Origin: Verrucomicrobiota bacterium
Lineage (GTDB): Bacteria > Verrucomicrobiota > Kiritimatiellia > SS1-B-03-39 > UBA6053
Assembly: GCA_020831625.1 (NCBI GenBank)
Contig: JAFIGD010000017.1
Coordinates: 1 to 64,000 of the forward strand
DNA length: 64,000 bases
Direction: 5' to 3'
The position numbers and the translations under genes are program-made. Positions 18,701-25,658 of this stretch are shown here, piece by piece. The notes under the pieces were generated by a model. It had not been told where the DNA came from, did not search any database, and saw only the letters and a program-made list of their open reading frames with translations. Position 1 is the stretch's first letter; the number at the start of each line of letters is the position of its first letter.

Positions 18701-19419
18701 CCGCGCCGATTTTGCGCCTTGAGAGCGAAACGCCGTTCGGCCCCGGATTTAATTCGGCGAACACGTTTGCGTTGTATTTGGATCAAATGCCTCCGGCGCA
18801 TCCGCGGTTCGGATTTTTCAGTGACGCGTCCGCAGGCGTGGCCGACATCGTGACTGACGGAGACTGGTTTTATTATGTGCGGGGCGATGAGGACGAAGCC
18901 GGCGGGGTGATGTATCAGGGGGTGAATTACGTTCTTTTGGATGTGGATCAGAAGCTGTTCACCGCGCGTCACCGGTTGGACGGGGTGGAGGGAACGCTGC
19001 TGGGCGCGGGGGTGGGGCCGGCGGGATATTCGGCCTGGGCGGCGGTGAATTTGGGTCCGGAGGATGCGGACGGGCCGACGGATAATCCCTTCGGCACCGG
19101 GCCGAATCTGCTGAAGTACGCCCTTGGGCTGTCCGCGGGGGTGAGTGCCGGAGAGGACGCGGTTTGGCTGGGTGTGGATGCGGCCGGACGGCTGTTCGCC
19201 CGCTTCCGCCGGGATCCCGATCTTGTGGATGTGGTCTATTTTGTGGAGGTGACCCCGGATCTGACCGACTGGTCGGACGCGGAAATCCTTTATGATTCCA
19301 GTATGTCCGCGGAAGAGAACAACGATTTTGACCGGATGCTGATTTTGGATGATGCCCCGGAGGGCAGTCCGCGGTTTCTGCGGTTGAGGATTATGTTGCC
19401 GGGGGAGTGGTTGGAATGA
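12706..19419 (+). CDS. giant secreted lamin-tail / CotH protein with autotransporter-like repeats
   Basis: A 2237-aa extracellular protein. Residues 1-24 form a signal peptide. A lamin-tail domain follows (about 25-130, with RINEVMSSNG and DWIELYNYGSEEVDLSGWGL). Chitobiase-like and then CotH kinase-like domains come next (about 365-580, with IRIQGGSSPASPLKGLHV, NGEYWGLQEIREYNRC and FDMDHGLGTFW). Then comes an InlB-type repeat near 738-795, several beta-sandwich segments, and from about 1640 repeats like those found beside autotransporter passengers (DGRWDDPNHW, GGGTLRLSGEDVSAL). It ends with LRLRIMLPGEWLE. CotH proteins are atypical protein kinases. No Shine-Dalgarno is seen before the ATG. 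Base composition switches from AT-rich to very GC-rich at about 14,930, inside the InlB-type repeat, suggesting a fusion of two sources. Confidence 0.85.
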   Translation: MLKSWFCFTILLYGLVFLGKSMAASVRINEVMSSNGVTIADEDGDFEDWIELYNYGSEEVDLSGWGLSDDYDSPFKWVFPEGTFLEPGGFLLVWASGKDRISGELHTNFSISLSGEEVLLSLPDGSMVDLLEPRIIPRDVSVGRVEGEGDIWFYFDEPSPGNPNKGATFYGILEPPLFSHSSGFYNSLESLSFDAPLNAYVFYSLNGSVPGPESLVSTSDFHKSFNYIDPIDLMAYVDRENLFSEIPTNTLTYSWLPLWAPPANFVYKAVVVRARSFKEGYLPSPVVTATYFLGEDVYQIYGDLPIISLVSDYENLFSPDSGIYVPGPEPQDIKDQNFFQGWNRDAHLTFFESSRRVGFEGDFSIRIQGGSSPASPLKGLHVISRPWLSGETLNYPLFAGRSGRASEVETFRRFILRGWGSALNWPVFFSDAYHQQLAVDTGQDIQHYRPVVVFINGEYWGLQEIREYNRCIGYLREHHDLSKSDEIDVINRHGASEGDLEEWTRFITFLESNDLSLEENYEMVSEMMDVDNFIDYIVHSTYTGKRDWPGQNEAWWRARKEGAKWRWIQFDMDHGLGTFWSFPEHSMIEQVVNGRGSRGPHPVLVALLENDKFKKQFVLRYTDWMNSYLSLAREKSVFQALSDELYPYVAEHEARWPFDQEWGHGQTLARDIFQRRAALRPLQLQDTLGLQSLWSLNLFANNVYGNLSINSLLLDNRMVGFNINKNTPWVGNYYEDYPVTITAIPKPGHRFAGWVVSGAGAMGEMSEGAPEFYSTEPVIALSLSEDTNVEAVFEPIPLIELPVAVHVWDFEDAVSLLAPSFTLGGGVLSIAPGGGTVIEENTGGDFESQHLRVNNPLGAVMTFALPTSGYEQITLDFLTRRSGQGAGLMSVEYTTDGVSWSAKDTVTVFNAPPQPQSFDFSAVEAVKDNPNFAVRVSFAQGAGGTAGNNRFDDVVLSGIALPGTNQPPVVQEEAVPEFLGLTSAGAVTSFHLNDWFTDPNQDDVLTYVVSSSNPAVAAAGLFGNDLLLTPLAAGNAWITVSADDGVNPPVSTELHVLVYPAPFALSGGNYVFNHWSADASAGSFPDHMIFLQSGVSDPGLSEALLFAYSIAGDAHVDDDENFPYAATSRTRINGLGADGISFINTGRGRDVGSALLALDTSGVTDVAVGFTAGTVMPNTRIYAIRLQYRTALDADWSDVLNDQNQPVEYLRSVTPGDAVTFGPILLPAALEDQPLVQLQWRYYHVAGTSGARAMLRLDDVVVTSSASPLEPETFMVEGLTPHLAEGPLPGFTVRVVDPDGFTVTSFNGPVTLALSGDGTLSGSVTVNAVDGIAEFDDLVLGGAGAFTLTVSADGVPAEKILETRALRLVAVLQPRYLQGEQDAGGDNFNRIPVAFRYRIEGLEPGAPYRYGNRMALDAQDTAPDDNGAGNFILIPAGGGDWVRSTSAPRFRDEDVNIRHAVLTADENGVWEGWVVTEPSGNTRFTPGHELRPLIMLNDGADGEEPAWFLRAEHTVKVLELGTAAGQATAVYGEADAESAALVALYADSDLIALTHVEAGGSEFDDRYADFYFDSVAGHPGRWGSLIPNDLAAGIDRIEFLDLDAQVLESVEDDLEGAVLADGGTVALWLPAESGFVFLPGGDGRWDDPNHWMAPGWPSAPDEMVIIPAPLFGDRSVIISEGVHAVVGTLLMTNGGYRNRIAGPGDLTFDAAGHAAMVAVPDAGPGWAEFDLDGTVTLVSDLLLDTYSVEENPFEPEFGALRLRGTWQGSGDLVKLSPGTASLTGENKQFTGALRIEEGVLRITESSTPGQVASARVFPGGQLRLVSEGVGRVYDFGVPVELAGSGRNPEDVETGEQYGILGALRFDPFANDSEAILPGGVILAGGGSVSLHVDGTRNVLEIGGSLGGPGAFSKTGGGTLRLSGEDVSALTASVDNGTLRVDGSYPALAVSLGADGVLTGAGRVATASGSGSVTLGPGEVLTAQSVSGLSYRFRYAAGESAPILRLESETPFGPGFNSANTFALYLDQMPPAHPRFGFFSDASAGVADIVTDGDWFYYVRGDEDEAGGVMYQGVNYVLLDVDQKLFTARHRLDGVEGTLLGAGVGPAGYSAWAAVNLGPEDADGPTDNPFGTGPNLLKYALGLSAGVSAGEDAVWLGVDAAGRLFARFRRDPDLVDVVYFVEVTPDLTDWSDAEILYDSSMSAEENNDFDRMLILDDAPEGSPRFLRLRIMLPGEWLE

Positions 19420-19444
19420 CGAGTGACGAGTGACGAGTGACGAA
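19417..19444. repeat. TGACGAR 7-bp tandem repeat
   Basis: Four consecutive 7-base units (TGACGAG three times, then TGACGAA) begin exactly at the TGA stop codon of the CotH gene. About 15 bases on, CCCGCCTCGGCGGG (19458-19471) can form a GC-rich hairpin, but it has no T-tract. Confidence 0.75.
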
Positions 19445-19483
19445 TTTTGAAATCGAACCCGCCTCGGCGGGCAGGCATCGAAT

Positions 19484-19566
19484 CGTAACCGTAATCATCC
19501 TCGTGATCGTCATCGGGTTCGGGATCGATTAGGATTACGATTAAGATTAGGATTACGATTAAGACT
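19484..19566. repeat. GATTAC/GATTAA hexamer tract
   Basis: A 6-bp-period tract made of imperfect units such as ATCGTA, GATCGT, GATTAG, GATTAC and GATTAA. It lies between the CotH gene and a copy of the CACGGATG repeat family. It is non-coding and of the same type as the tracts at 671, 42261, 48492, 56219 and 59043. Confidence 0.7.
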
Positions 19567-19595
19567 TGTGGGCCTTGGCGTATTCAGAAAACGGA

Positions 19596-19690
19596 GGGAA
19601 AGACCTCGGATAAAAGACCACGGATGCTGTGGGGCAGCGCATTATTTGAACAGAAGGCCGCAAAGGGGGCGGAGGGTTTTGAGGCAGGGG
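19596..19690. repeat. copy of the CACGGATG/GTGGGGCAG dispersed repeat
   Basis: The segment reads AAGACCACGGATGCTGTGGGGCAG, then TTTGAACAGAAGG, then GGCGGAGGG-TTTTGAGGCAGG. The first half matches the array at 1-137 and the whole order matches the copy at 29053-29275. It reaches the 3' end of the minus-strand cyclophilin gene. Confidence 0.75.
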
Positions 19691-19698
19691 GGGATATG

Positions 19699-21024
19699 TT
19701 ATGGCTGGGGCGGGATCCTGGTGAAGGTGCCGCGCGTATTCGGGCCGGATGTGTTTTCATCAAAGTTAAGGTTTATATTGCCGTTGTACCAGCCTGTGGT
19801 TTCAGTGTGGAATGAGAATACAGTCCTGAAGTTGGATATTTCATCCGGCCCAACCGGAGTGTTAAATTCAACAAAAATCTCTCTTGCTTGCAGGGCTCTG
19901 GCCCAGCTTCCCTGACTGTTGATATAAAGGCCGGATGTTGGAATCCCGGGGTAGATACTGTTCTCAAAGAATCCGTACGTTAAGGTTCCTGAAGTCGTGT
20001 CCCCGGCGGTGGCTTCGAACTGCCAGTTGCCGCCGCCGGTGCCGTTGAAGGAGAGGGTGAGGACTCCGCCGCCGGCATTCAGGATCATTTGATTGCCGGC
20101 TGCGAAAATGTTTTGCGGCAGGTCCGGGACGTGGCTGTAATCCACGACTGGCAGCGTGAAAAAGGTTTGTTTCGGGCCGACGACTGGTGTGACATCCACT
20201 TCCTGAATCCCGGCGGGGTTCATGTTCAAAAGATTGCCGGGGCGAAACCATGTTTGCAAATTTTCGCTTTGGTACAGAGGTAAGTCCTGTTTGGGTCCGG
20301 CATTGAACGCGACGAATGTCCGCCCGTCGGGTTGGGGGCGTAGGGCCATTTGGGGGCCGCTGACCTGGGGGAGGCCGTGGGTTGGGGAGTGGGGATCGAA
20401 ACTGGCGAGCCCGGGGCCTGAAATCGTTATGGAGTCGATGATGATGTCGGTAAGGGGGCGGTCGTCGTCATCGGTTGGAAATTCAGCGGGGTTTGTGAAG
20501 CTGTCGATGAGGGCGAGGCTGTCGGGGAAATCGTTATCATTGATGACGGTGCCGAAGATCGTGTGGAGGTCGTCAAGGAAGGAGGTGTCGGCGAGAGTGA
20601 TGAAAAACTGGGAGCCGTTGGAGTTGGGGCCGCTGTGGGCCATGGAGAGGATATAGGGTCCGTCGTGGCGGAGCGTGGGGTCGAATTGGTCCTGAAAGAC
20701 GTAGCCGGGTCCGCCGGTTCCGGTGCCGAGCGGATCGCCGCCCTGGATCATAAAATTGTGGATGAGCCGGTGGAAGATGAGGCCGTTGTAGAACGGAACG
20801 CCTTCCCGGACGGCCCCGTTTGCGGGGTCAATCCAGGCGCGGGTCCCTTGGGCGAGTCCGATGAAATTGGCGACGGCGCGGGGGGCTTTGTCCTCGTGCA
20901 GGAGGACGCGGACGGTTCCAAGAGGGCTGTCGCCTTCGCGGAGGGTGATGTCGGCGTGGATTTGGGCTTTCAGAGCGGGGACGTGGAGAAAAGACAGAAG
21001 GATGAGATATTGAAAGAAACGCAT
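19699..21024 (-). CDS. secreted cyclophilin-type peptidylprolyl isomerase with C-terminal extension
   Basis: A 441-aa protein. Residues 1-20 look like a signal peptide ([18 protein letters not shown]). The cyclophilin domain covers about 22-200, with [20 protein letters not shown] (about 76-95), the active-site FHR, then [10 protein letters not shown] and [11 protein letters not shown]. Cyclophilins of this size class are usually 160-200 aa. The remaining 240 residues form an unrecognised, beta-rich extension ([36 protein letters not shown]) that may be a surface or polysaccharide-binding module. The protein probably assists folding of secreted proteins in the periplasm or outside. No operon partner is evident. 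Confidence 0.85.
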   Translation of the reverse strand: MRFFQYLILLSFLHVPALKAQIHADITLREGDSPLGTVRVLLHEDKAPRAVANFIGLAQGTRAWIDPANGAVREGVPFYNGLIFHRLIHNFMIQGGDPLGTGTGGPGYVFQDQFDPTLRHDGPYILSMAHSGPNSNGSQFFITLADTSFLDDLHTIFGTVINDNDFPDSLALIDSFTNPAEFPTDDDDRPLTDIIIDSITISGPGLASFDPHSPTHGLPQVSGPQMALRPQPDGRTFVAFNAGPKQDLPLYQSENLQTWFRPGNLLNMNPAGIQEVDVTPVVGPKQTFFTLPVVDYSHVPDLPQNIFAAGNQMILNAGGGVLTLSFNGTGGGNWQFEATAGDTTSGTLTYGFFENSIYPGIPTSGLYINSQGSWARALQAREIFVEFNTPVGPDEISNFRTVFSFHTETTGWYNGNINLNFDENTSGPNTRGTFTRIPPQP

Positions 21025-21256
21025 ACCTTTAGTCTAATCAGAGTCAGCCGGAAAGATCAATGCCGTTTCTTGTCAGGACCTGCCCCATATTTGACAGGAT
21101 CACGCCGGCCACATGCACGCTTATTTTCGACAGGATAACAGGATCAACCGGATTTTATGGTGATTTTCTGTCTCATCCTGCTCTATAGAGGGGGATGCGG
21201 GGATGAGAATTCCATCTCAACACCAACGCATGACCCCATCACCCTTATGCTCTACT

Positions 21257-22039
21257 TCAGCGGGGCTGTTTGCGGCTGAGGAGGGTGTGGGGGTGGGTGG
21301 GTTCGGGGCGTTTGAAGACGGGGAGTTTGTGTTTGAATTTGAGGAAGATCGCCTGCCAAATGATCCGGGGCATGGTGAGCCAGGCGCGGAGGGGGTAGCG
21401 GCGGCGTTCGCGGCAGATTTCGGCCCGGGTGAGGGGACGGCCTTCGCCCTCGATCCAGGTTTCGATGATTTTTTGACCGTCGCGATATAAATCCACGCCG
21501 ATGTAGAGCTGTTGGGCGTTCCTTCGGCAGGTGAACTGATAAGTTCCCTCCATGTTGTTGAAGGGGGAGACGTGAAATTCTTTGTCGTGCGCGCCGTCGC
21601 TGAGCTGCGTGTTTTCGGGTTTCTCCATGCGCACCGGGTAGATATGGCGGTCGCCGAAGGTGTTGTTGACTTCGGCGATCATGCCCTGAAGTCCGCCTTC
21701 GGCGTCTTCGAGAAGATAAAAGCTGACGGGATTGAAGACGCGTCCGAACCAGCGCAGGGCGGTGACGAGGGTGACGCGGGTGATGTCGGCAGGCAGGGTC
21801 AGCTGCTCGATCCAGGGCCGGAGCTTTTCCCGAATGGGTTCAGAATCGGGGCGGAGATAGTCTTTGTCGTGCAGACTGACGGTGGCGAAGCGGTTGTGCG
21901 CGAAGTCGGCAATGCTTTTTTCGAGGGCGGGAATGTCTTCGAGATCGATGGCGTAGAAGGTGACGGCGTTGCGGAAGCGGTGCACGGCCGGATGCAGCCG
22001 GGCGTGTTCGACATGGCCGTGAAAGATGAGGCTGTTCAT
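21257..22039 (-). CDS. DUF1365 family protein
   Basis: A 260-aa protein with the DUF1365 signatures: LIFHGHVEHARLHPAVHRFR (about residues 4-23), then VTLVTALRWFGRVFNPVSFY (about 100-120), VNNTFGDRH and KEFHVSPFNNMEGTYQF. The biochemical function is not established. The family almost always travels with an FAD amine oxidase and a cyclopropane-fatty-acid-synthase-like methyltransferase, as here. It is the last gene of a four-gene operon; its start overlaps the amine-oxidase stop by four bases. It is probably involved in modifying unsaturated acyl chains of membrane lipids. Confidence 0.85.
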   Translation of the reverse strand: MNSLIFHGHVEHARLHPAVHRFRNAVTFYAIDLEDIPALEKSIADFAHNRFATVSLHDKDYLRPDSEPIREKLRPWIEQLTLPADITRVTLVTALRWFGRVFNPVSFYLLEDAEGGLQGMIAEVNNTFGDRHIYPVRMEKPENTQLSDGAHDKEFHVSPFNNMEGTYQFTCRRNAQQLYIGVDLYRDGQKIIETWIEGEGRPLTRAEICRERRRYPLRAWLTMPRIIWQAIFLKFKHKLPVFKRPEPTHPHTLLSRKQPR

Positions 22040-23310
22040 AAGCGGGCCAGCAGTTTTTCGGACATGTCGACGGCGGATTTGACCGCGTCCTCATGAAAGC
22101 CGAAGCCGAAGTAGCTGCCGACCAGCCAGGTGTTGCGGGCTCCGTTGCGTTCGCGAAGCGGGGTCTGGGCGTCCATCGCCGCGCGGGTGTACTGCGGATG
22201 ATGCAGCACGGCGCGGTTGATGACGTGTTCTTCAGGGATGTCGCCGAGGCGGTTGAGGGTGACGAAGTATTCGCGTTCGGTTTTCAGGTTTTGCAGTCGG
22301 TTCATCCAGTAGGTGACGCTGACGGGCTTTTTGGCGTCGAATCCGATTTCGCGGGCGAAGTTCCAGGAGGCCCAGCAGGGGCGGGGTACGGGCATCACGT
22401 CCTTCCAGGTGTGCAGCACCACGTCGTTGGGCTGATACGTCCAGGCGCCGAGAAGGCGGGATTCGTCCGCATCGGGATCGCCGAGAAGCTGCAGGGCCTC
22501 ATCGGCGTGCGCGCCGATGACCACGTGGTCAAAAGACGTTTTCCGACCGTCGGAAAACAGCAGGTCGACCTTTTCCGAGGTTCGGAAAATCTTTTCCGGG
22601 GTTTCACCGACGCGGACATCGGCCTTGAGGTGTTTGAGGGCTTTGCGGACGTAGGTCTGGCTGCCGCCGCGGACGATGCGCCACTGGGGACGGTTTTTGA
22701 GGGTGAGCAGTCCGTGGTTCTGAAAGAAATGCAGGTAGGGTTCGGCGGGGAAATCGGCGAGGCTTTCGGGGGGGGAGGACCAGATGGCGGCACCCATGGC
22801 GAAGAGGTAGCGGTCGCGGAAGACGGGAGAGAACTTGTGCGTCTGGAGGAAGTCTCCGAGGCTCTGGGTTTTGGCGGAGCCGTCCGCCAGGGCGCGGGTG
22901 CCGACGGTTCCGAAGCGGCGCAGTTCCCGCAGGAGGGTCCAGTGCGGCGGGGAGACGAGATGTTTCCAGGAGGGGAAGATGCCGCGCAGGGTGGTGCCGG
23001 CGTAGGCGTAGCCGCTGGTGACGTCGTGATAGCTGAAGGACATGTCGCTGTCTTCGAGTTCCACCTCCCATTCGCGCAGGAGCGCGGAGAAATGGGGGTA
23101 GTTGCGGTGGTTCATGACGATGAACCCGGTGTCCACCGGAGTGCCCTCGTCGGGGCCGTCCGGAACGGTCAGGGTGCGGGTGTGCCCGCCGATGTAGTCG
23201 TTTTTTTCGAAGAGGGTGACGTTGCAGGCGTGCTGGAGTTTCCAGGCGGCGGTGAGTCCGGCGACACCGGCGCCGATGACCGCGACGGTGGGTTTGCTGT
23301 CGGCGGTCAC
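22036..23310 (-). CDS. FAD/NAD(P)-binding amine oxidase-like protein
   Basis: A 424-aa flavoprotein. The dinucleotide-binding motif is VAVIGAGVAGLTAAWKL near the N-terminus, followed by VTLFEKNDYIGGHTRTL. DTGFIVMNHRNYPHFSALL and a C-terminal VGSYFGFGFHEDAVKSAV also match the family. The start is GTG at 23310, overlapping the CFA-like stop as GTGA. A longer frame from an ATG at 23361 would lie inside the upstream gene and before the Rossmann strand, so it is rejected. Close relatives sit beside CFA synthase and DUF1365. In Rhodobacter, related clusters take part in methylated or furan fatty-acid formation. The reaction here is inferred, not shown. Confidence 0.85.
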   Translation of the reverse strand: MTADSKPTVAVIGAGVAGLTAAWKLQHACNVTLFEKNDYIGGHTRTLTVPDGPDEGTPVDTGFIVMNHRNYPHFSALLREWEVELEDSDMSFSYHDVTSGYAYAGTTLRGIFPSWKHLVSPPHWTLLRELRRFGTVGTRALADGSAKTQSLGDFLQTHKFSPVFRDRYLFAMGAAIWSSPPESLADFPAEPYLHFFQNHGLLTLKNRPQWRIVRGGSQTYVRKALKHLKADVRVGETPEKIFRTSEKVDLLFSDGRKTSFDHVVIGAHADEALQLLGDPDADESRLLGAWTYQPNDVVLHTWKDVMPVPRPCWASWNFAREIGFDAKKPVSVTYWMNRLQNLKTEREYFVTLNRLGDIPEEHVINRAVLHHPQYTRAAMDAQTPLRERNGARNTWLVGSYFGFGFHEDAVKSAVDMSEKLLARL

Positions 23311-24347
23311 GTGTCGGTCTCCGTTTTTTTGAGACCGAAGAGGTAGTGGTGAACGGGCCATTCCTCGCCGTCACGGTAGGCGAAAAGCTCGGCGCAGGCC
23401 ATCCAGAACATGCGCCAGCGCTGGGCCCAGAGTTTGGCGTCGGCCCCGTAGCCTTTTTCGAGAACGGGGAGGAGGTTTTCGGCGGCGGCGTCCTGGCGGT
23501 TCAGCCAGGTTTCGAGGGTGCGGGCGTAGTGTTTGCCGTTGACCCGCCATTTTTCCTGGAGGTCGAGCCGGCTTGTGGCTTTGGGGAGGTAGTCGATGGA
23601 GGGCATCATGCCGCCGGTGAAGAAATATTTGGACATCCAGTCCTGTTCGCGGCCATGGTTTTCGAAGAGGTAGGGTTTGCCGTCGTGGGTGAAGATATGG
23701 ATGAAGAGTTTGCCGTCGGGTTTAAGCCAGCCGGCGGCGCGGTCGAGCAGTTTGCCGGGATTGCGCATGTGTTCGAACATTTCGACGGAGACGATGCGGT
23801 CGAAGGCGCGGCCGGGATCGAAGTCGTTCATGTCGCAGGTGCGGACCTCGACATTGCAGAGGCCGCGGTCGAGGGCCTGGGTTTCGATGTGGGCGCGCTG
23901 GGTGGCGGAGTTGCTGACGGCGAGGATGCGGGCGTTGGGATATTGTTCGGCCATCCAGAGGGTGAGGGAGCCCCAGCCGCAGCCGAGTTCGAGAATGTCC
24001 ATGCGGTCGGTGATTTCGGCGCGTTTGCAGGTGAGGTCGAGCATGGCTTTTTCGGCGTCGGCGAGGTTGTCGACGCCTTCCGGCCAGACGCAACTGCTGT
24101 ATTTCATGCGGGGGCCGAGCACTTTCATGAAAAAGCGGGTGGGGACTTCGTAGTGCTGCTCGTTGGCGGCGTCGGTGGCCACGGCGACGGGTTCGTCTTT
24201 GAGGCGGTCGATGAGCTGTTCGGTGGTTTCGCCTTCGGTTTCGAGGAGCGCGAGACGGCTTTTGAGGAGTTTGCGGATGCCGGTGCGGATGGCGAGGTCG
24301 GGGAGTTTGCCCTGTTCGGCAAGGTTCATCAGCATGGATTTCATCAA
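23307..24347 (-). CDS. cyclopropane-fatty-acyl-phospholipid synthase-like methyltransferase
   Basis: A 346-aa SAM-dependent methyltransferase of the CFA/mycolic-acid synthase superfamily. Visible motifs are QHYEVPTRFFMKVLGPRMKY (about residues 65-84), YSSCVWPEG, the SAM loop ILELGCGWGSLTLWMAEQYP (about 117-136) and VSVEMFEHMRN (about 187-197). E. coli Cfa is about 380 aa; this is the shorter form usual in clusters with an amine oxidase and DUF1365. It methylates or cyclopropanates unsaturated acyl chains in phospholipids. Its ATG overlaps the upstream stop by four bases and its own stop overlaps the next GTG, so translation is coupled. Confidence 0.88.
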   Translation of the reverse strand: MMKSMLMNLAEQGKLPDLAIRTGIRKLLKSRLALLETEGETTEQLIDRLKDEPVAVATDAANEQHYEVPTRFFMKVLGPRMKYSSCVWPEGVDNLADAEKAMLDLTCKRAEITDRMDILELGCGWGSLTLWMAEQYPNARILAVSNSATQRAHIETQALDRGLCNVEVRTCDMNDFDPGRAFDRIVSVEMFEHMRNPGKLLDRAAGWLKPDGKLFIHIFTHDGKPYLFENHGREQDWMSKYFFTGGMMPSIDYLPKATSRLDLQEKWRVNGKHYARTLETWLNRQDAAAENLLPVLEKGYGADAKLWAQRWRMFWMACAELFAYRDGEEWPVHHYLFGLKKTETDT

Positions 24348-24880
24348 TTTATTCCTTCCAAAAGCGCGTTGCGGAGCGGAGCAGACATGGGCTGATCGCC
24401 CAGCCAGATATTAAGATACCATAAACCAAAGTCCGCGTCTTGCAGAAAAAGGATTTCTTTATCGTTGAGGTGCAGCCAGGTTCCGCGGTCGGGAATGACG
24501 GTGAAGGTGTAGCGGTCGCCTTTGGAGACATCCTGATAGGCGTCATTGACTTTGTCGATGAGATCCTTGCGGGCGTCGATGTCTTCGGCGGATTTGGCCT
24601 CGCGCAGGACCCGCATGCCCTGTTCGACCAGGGTGTCGGCACCGAGCCTGCGGGTGTAGGTGAAGGTGAGCCGCCGGGCGTCCGCATCCGATTCCGTGGT
24701 GTACAGGGCCCCGGTGAAAACGGAGAAGAGGCGGAAGCGGAAGTGATCGGCTCCGGAAAGAGACCAGTCCAGATCCTTGGATTGCAGGTGGACGGGATAG
24801 CGGTGGCCCGCGACTTCGCGCACATCGTCGGCGAAGAGAAGCGGCAGCGGGAGAAGGAGGAGGAGGAGGAGGTTTTTCAT
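24344..24880 (-). CDS. chalcone-isomerase-like secreted protein
   Basis: A 178-aa protein with a clear signal peptide (MKNLLLLLLLPLPLLFADDV). The chalcone-isomerase-like fold is suggested by FRFRLFSVFTGALYTTESDA (about residues 41-60), LTFTYTRRL, and the C-terminal ILFLQDADFGLWYLNIWLGD. Bacterial members of this family lack flavonoid substrates and are thought to bind fatty acids or modify membrane lipids, which fits the operon. The ATG at 24880 is preferred over the upstream in-frame ATG at 24907 because the signal peptide begins there. It is the first gene of the operon and its stop overlaps the CFA-like start. Confidence 0.75.
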   Translation of the reverse strand: MKNLLLLLLLPLPLLFADDVREVAGHRYPVHLQSKDLDWSLSGADHFRFRLFSVFTGALYTTESDADARRLTFTYTRRLGADTLVEQGMRVLREAKSAEDIDARKDLIDKVNDAYQDVSKGDRYTFTVIPDRGTWLHLNDKEILFLQDADFGLWYLNIWLGDQPMSAPLRNALLEGIN

Positions 24881-25131
24881 AGATGTATGAATATAACGAA
24901 CGCACATTCGAAACCTTACCAGGAATCGGGGTCAGAGGTCAGCACCGCCGCCGATGGGAATCGGAAGTTGAAGAGATGAGACGTGGGGGCGGCGGTGATG
25001 GGGGGGGGGGCGTTGGTGCGGCATTGGGTGTTCCAATACAACATCAAAACACAACCCCATCACACCGGGTCTCGCATTACGATTACGATTTATTGTTGAT
25101 GAATTCATCTGTATACGATATAGGTGTATTT

Positions 25132-25584
25132 ATGAAGCGGATTTCAACGGTAACAGGAACGGACGGTCCCGCCACGGCGGCTGCGGGCGTTTCGTATGGC
25201 GATTTGCGGGTGCCGGCCGGGTTTCCCTCGCCGGCCCAGGATTATCTGGAGGAGCGGATTGATTTGAACCAGGCGCTGATCCGCAATCCGGCGGCGACGT
25301 TTCTGGCGCGGATTGCGGGGGAGTCGATGCGGGATCTGGGGATGTATGACGGGGATTTGATTGTGGTGGACCGTTCGCTGACGCCGCGTCCGGGGGATGT
25401 GGTGCTGGCCTGGGTGCAGGGGGGCTTCACGGTGAAGGGCTTTCAGGTGCGCAACCGGCGGGCGTTTTTGGTGCCGGCCCATCCGGAATATCCGGAGTTG
25501 GAACTGCTGGAGGACGCCGGTGACGGAATCTGGGGCGTGGTGACCCATGTGATCCGCTCTTTCCGGGGGACTCCGGGGGCCTGA
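25132..25584 (+). CDS. UmuD-like S24 peptidase (SOS mutagenesis subunit)
   Basis: A 150-aa protein closely following UmuD. AGFPSPAQDYLEERIDLNQ (about residues 29-47) corresponds to the autocleavage site and the segment after it, with Ala29-Gly30 in place of the E. coli Cys-Gly. GESMRDLGMYDGDLIVVDRS follows, with the likely nucleophile Ser65, and FTVKGFQ carries the general-base Lys102. UmuD is cleaved on RecA filaments and joins UmuC in DNA polymerase V. No umuC follows; the next gene is a sugar kinase. The start at 25132 is chosen because the motif begins near residue 29, as in UmuD, and an AGGTG lies just upstream. A longer frame from 24883 would cross repeats. Confidence 0.88.
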   Translation: MKRISTVTGTDGPATAAAGVSYGDLRVPAGFPSPAQDYLEERIDLNQALIRNPAATFLARIAGESMRDLGMYDGDLIVVDRSLTPRPGDVVLAWVQGGFTVKGFQVRNRRAFLVPAHPEYPELELLEDAGDGIWGVVTHVIRSFRGTPGA

Positions 25585-25658
25585 AGGCGTTTTTGAACCG
25601 GGGAAATTACGAAAATTTCTCGACAAAGCGGGATCGGAATGACTTTAATGCGGCGCTT

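Noticed and set aside
25110-25131. LexA/SOS box before the umuD-like gene
   Set aside because: CTGTATACGATATAGGTG has a partly palindromic GTATAC but does not fit a known LexA consensus, and the lineage's own box is unknown to me.
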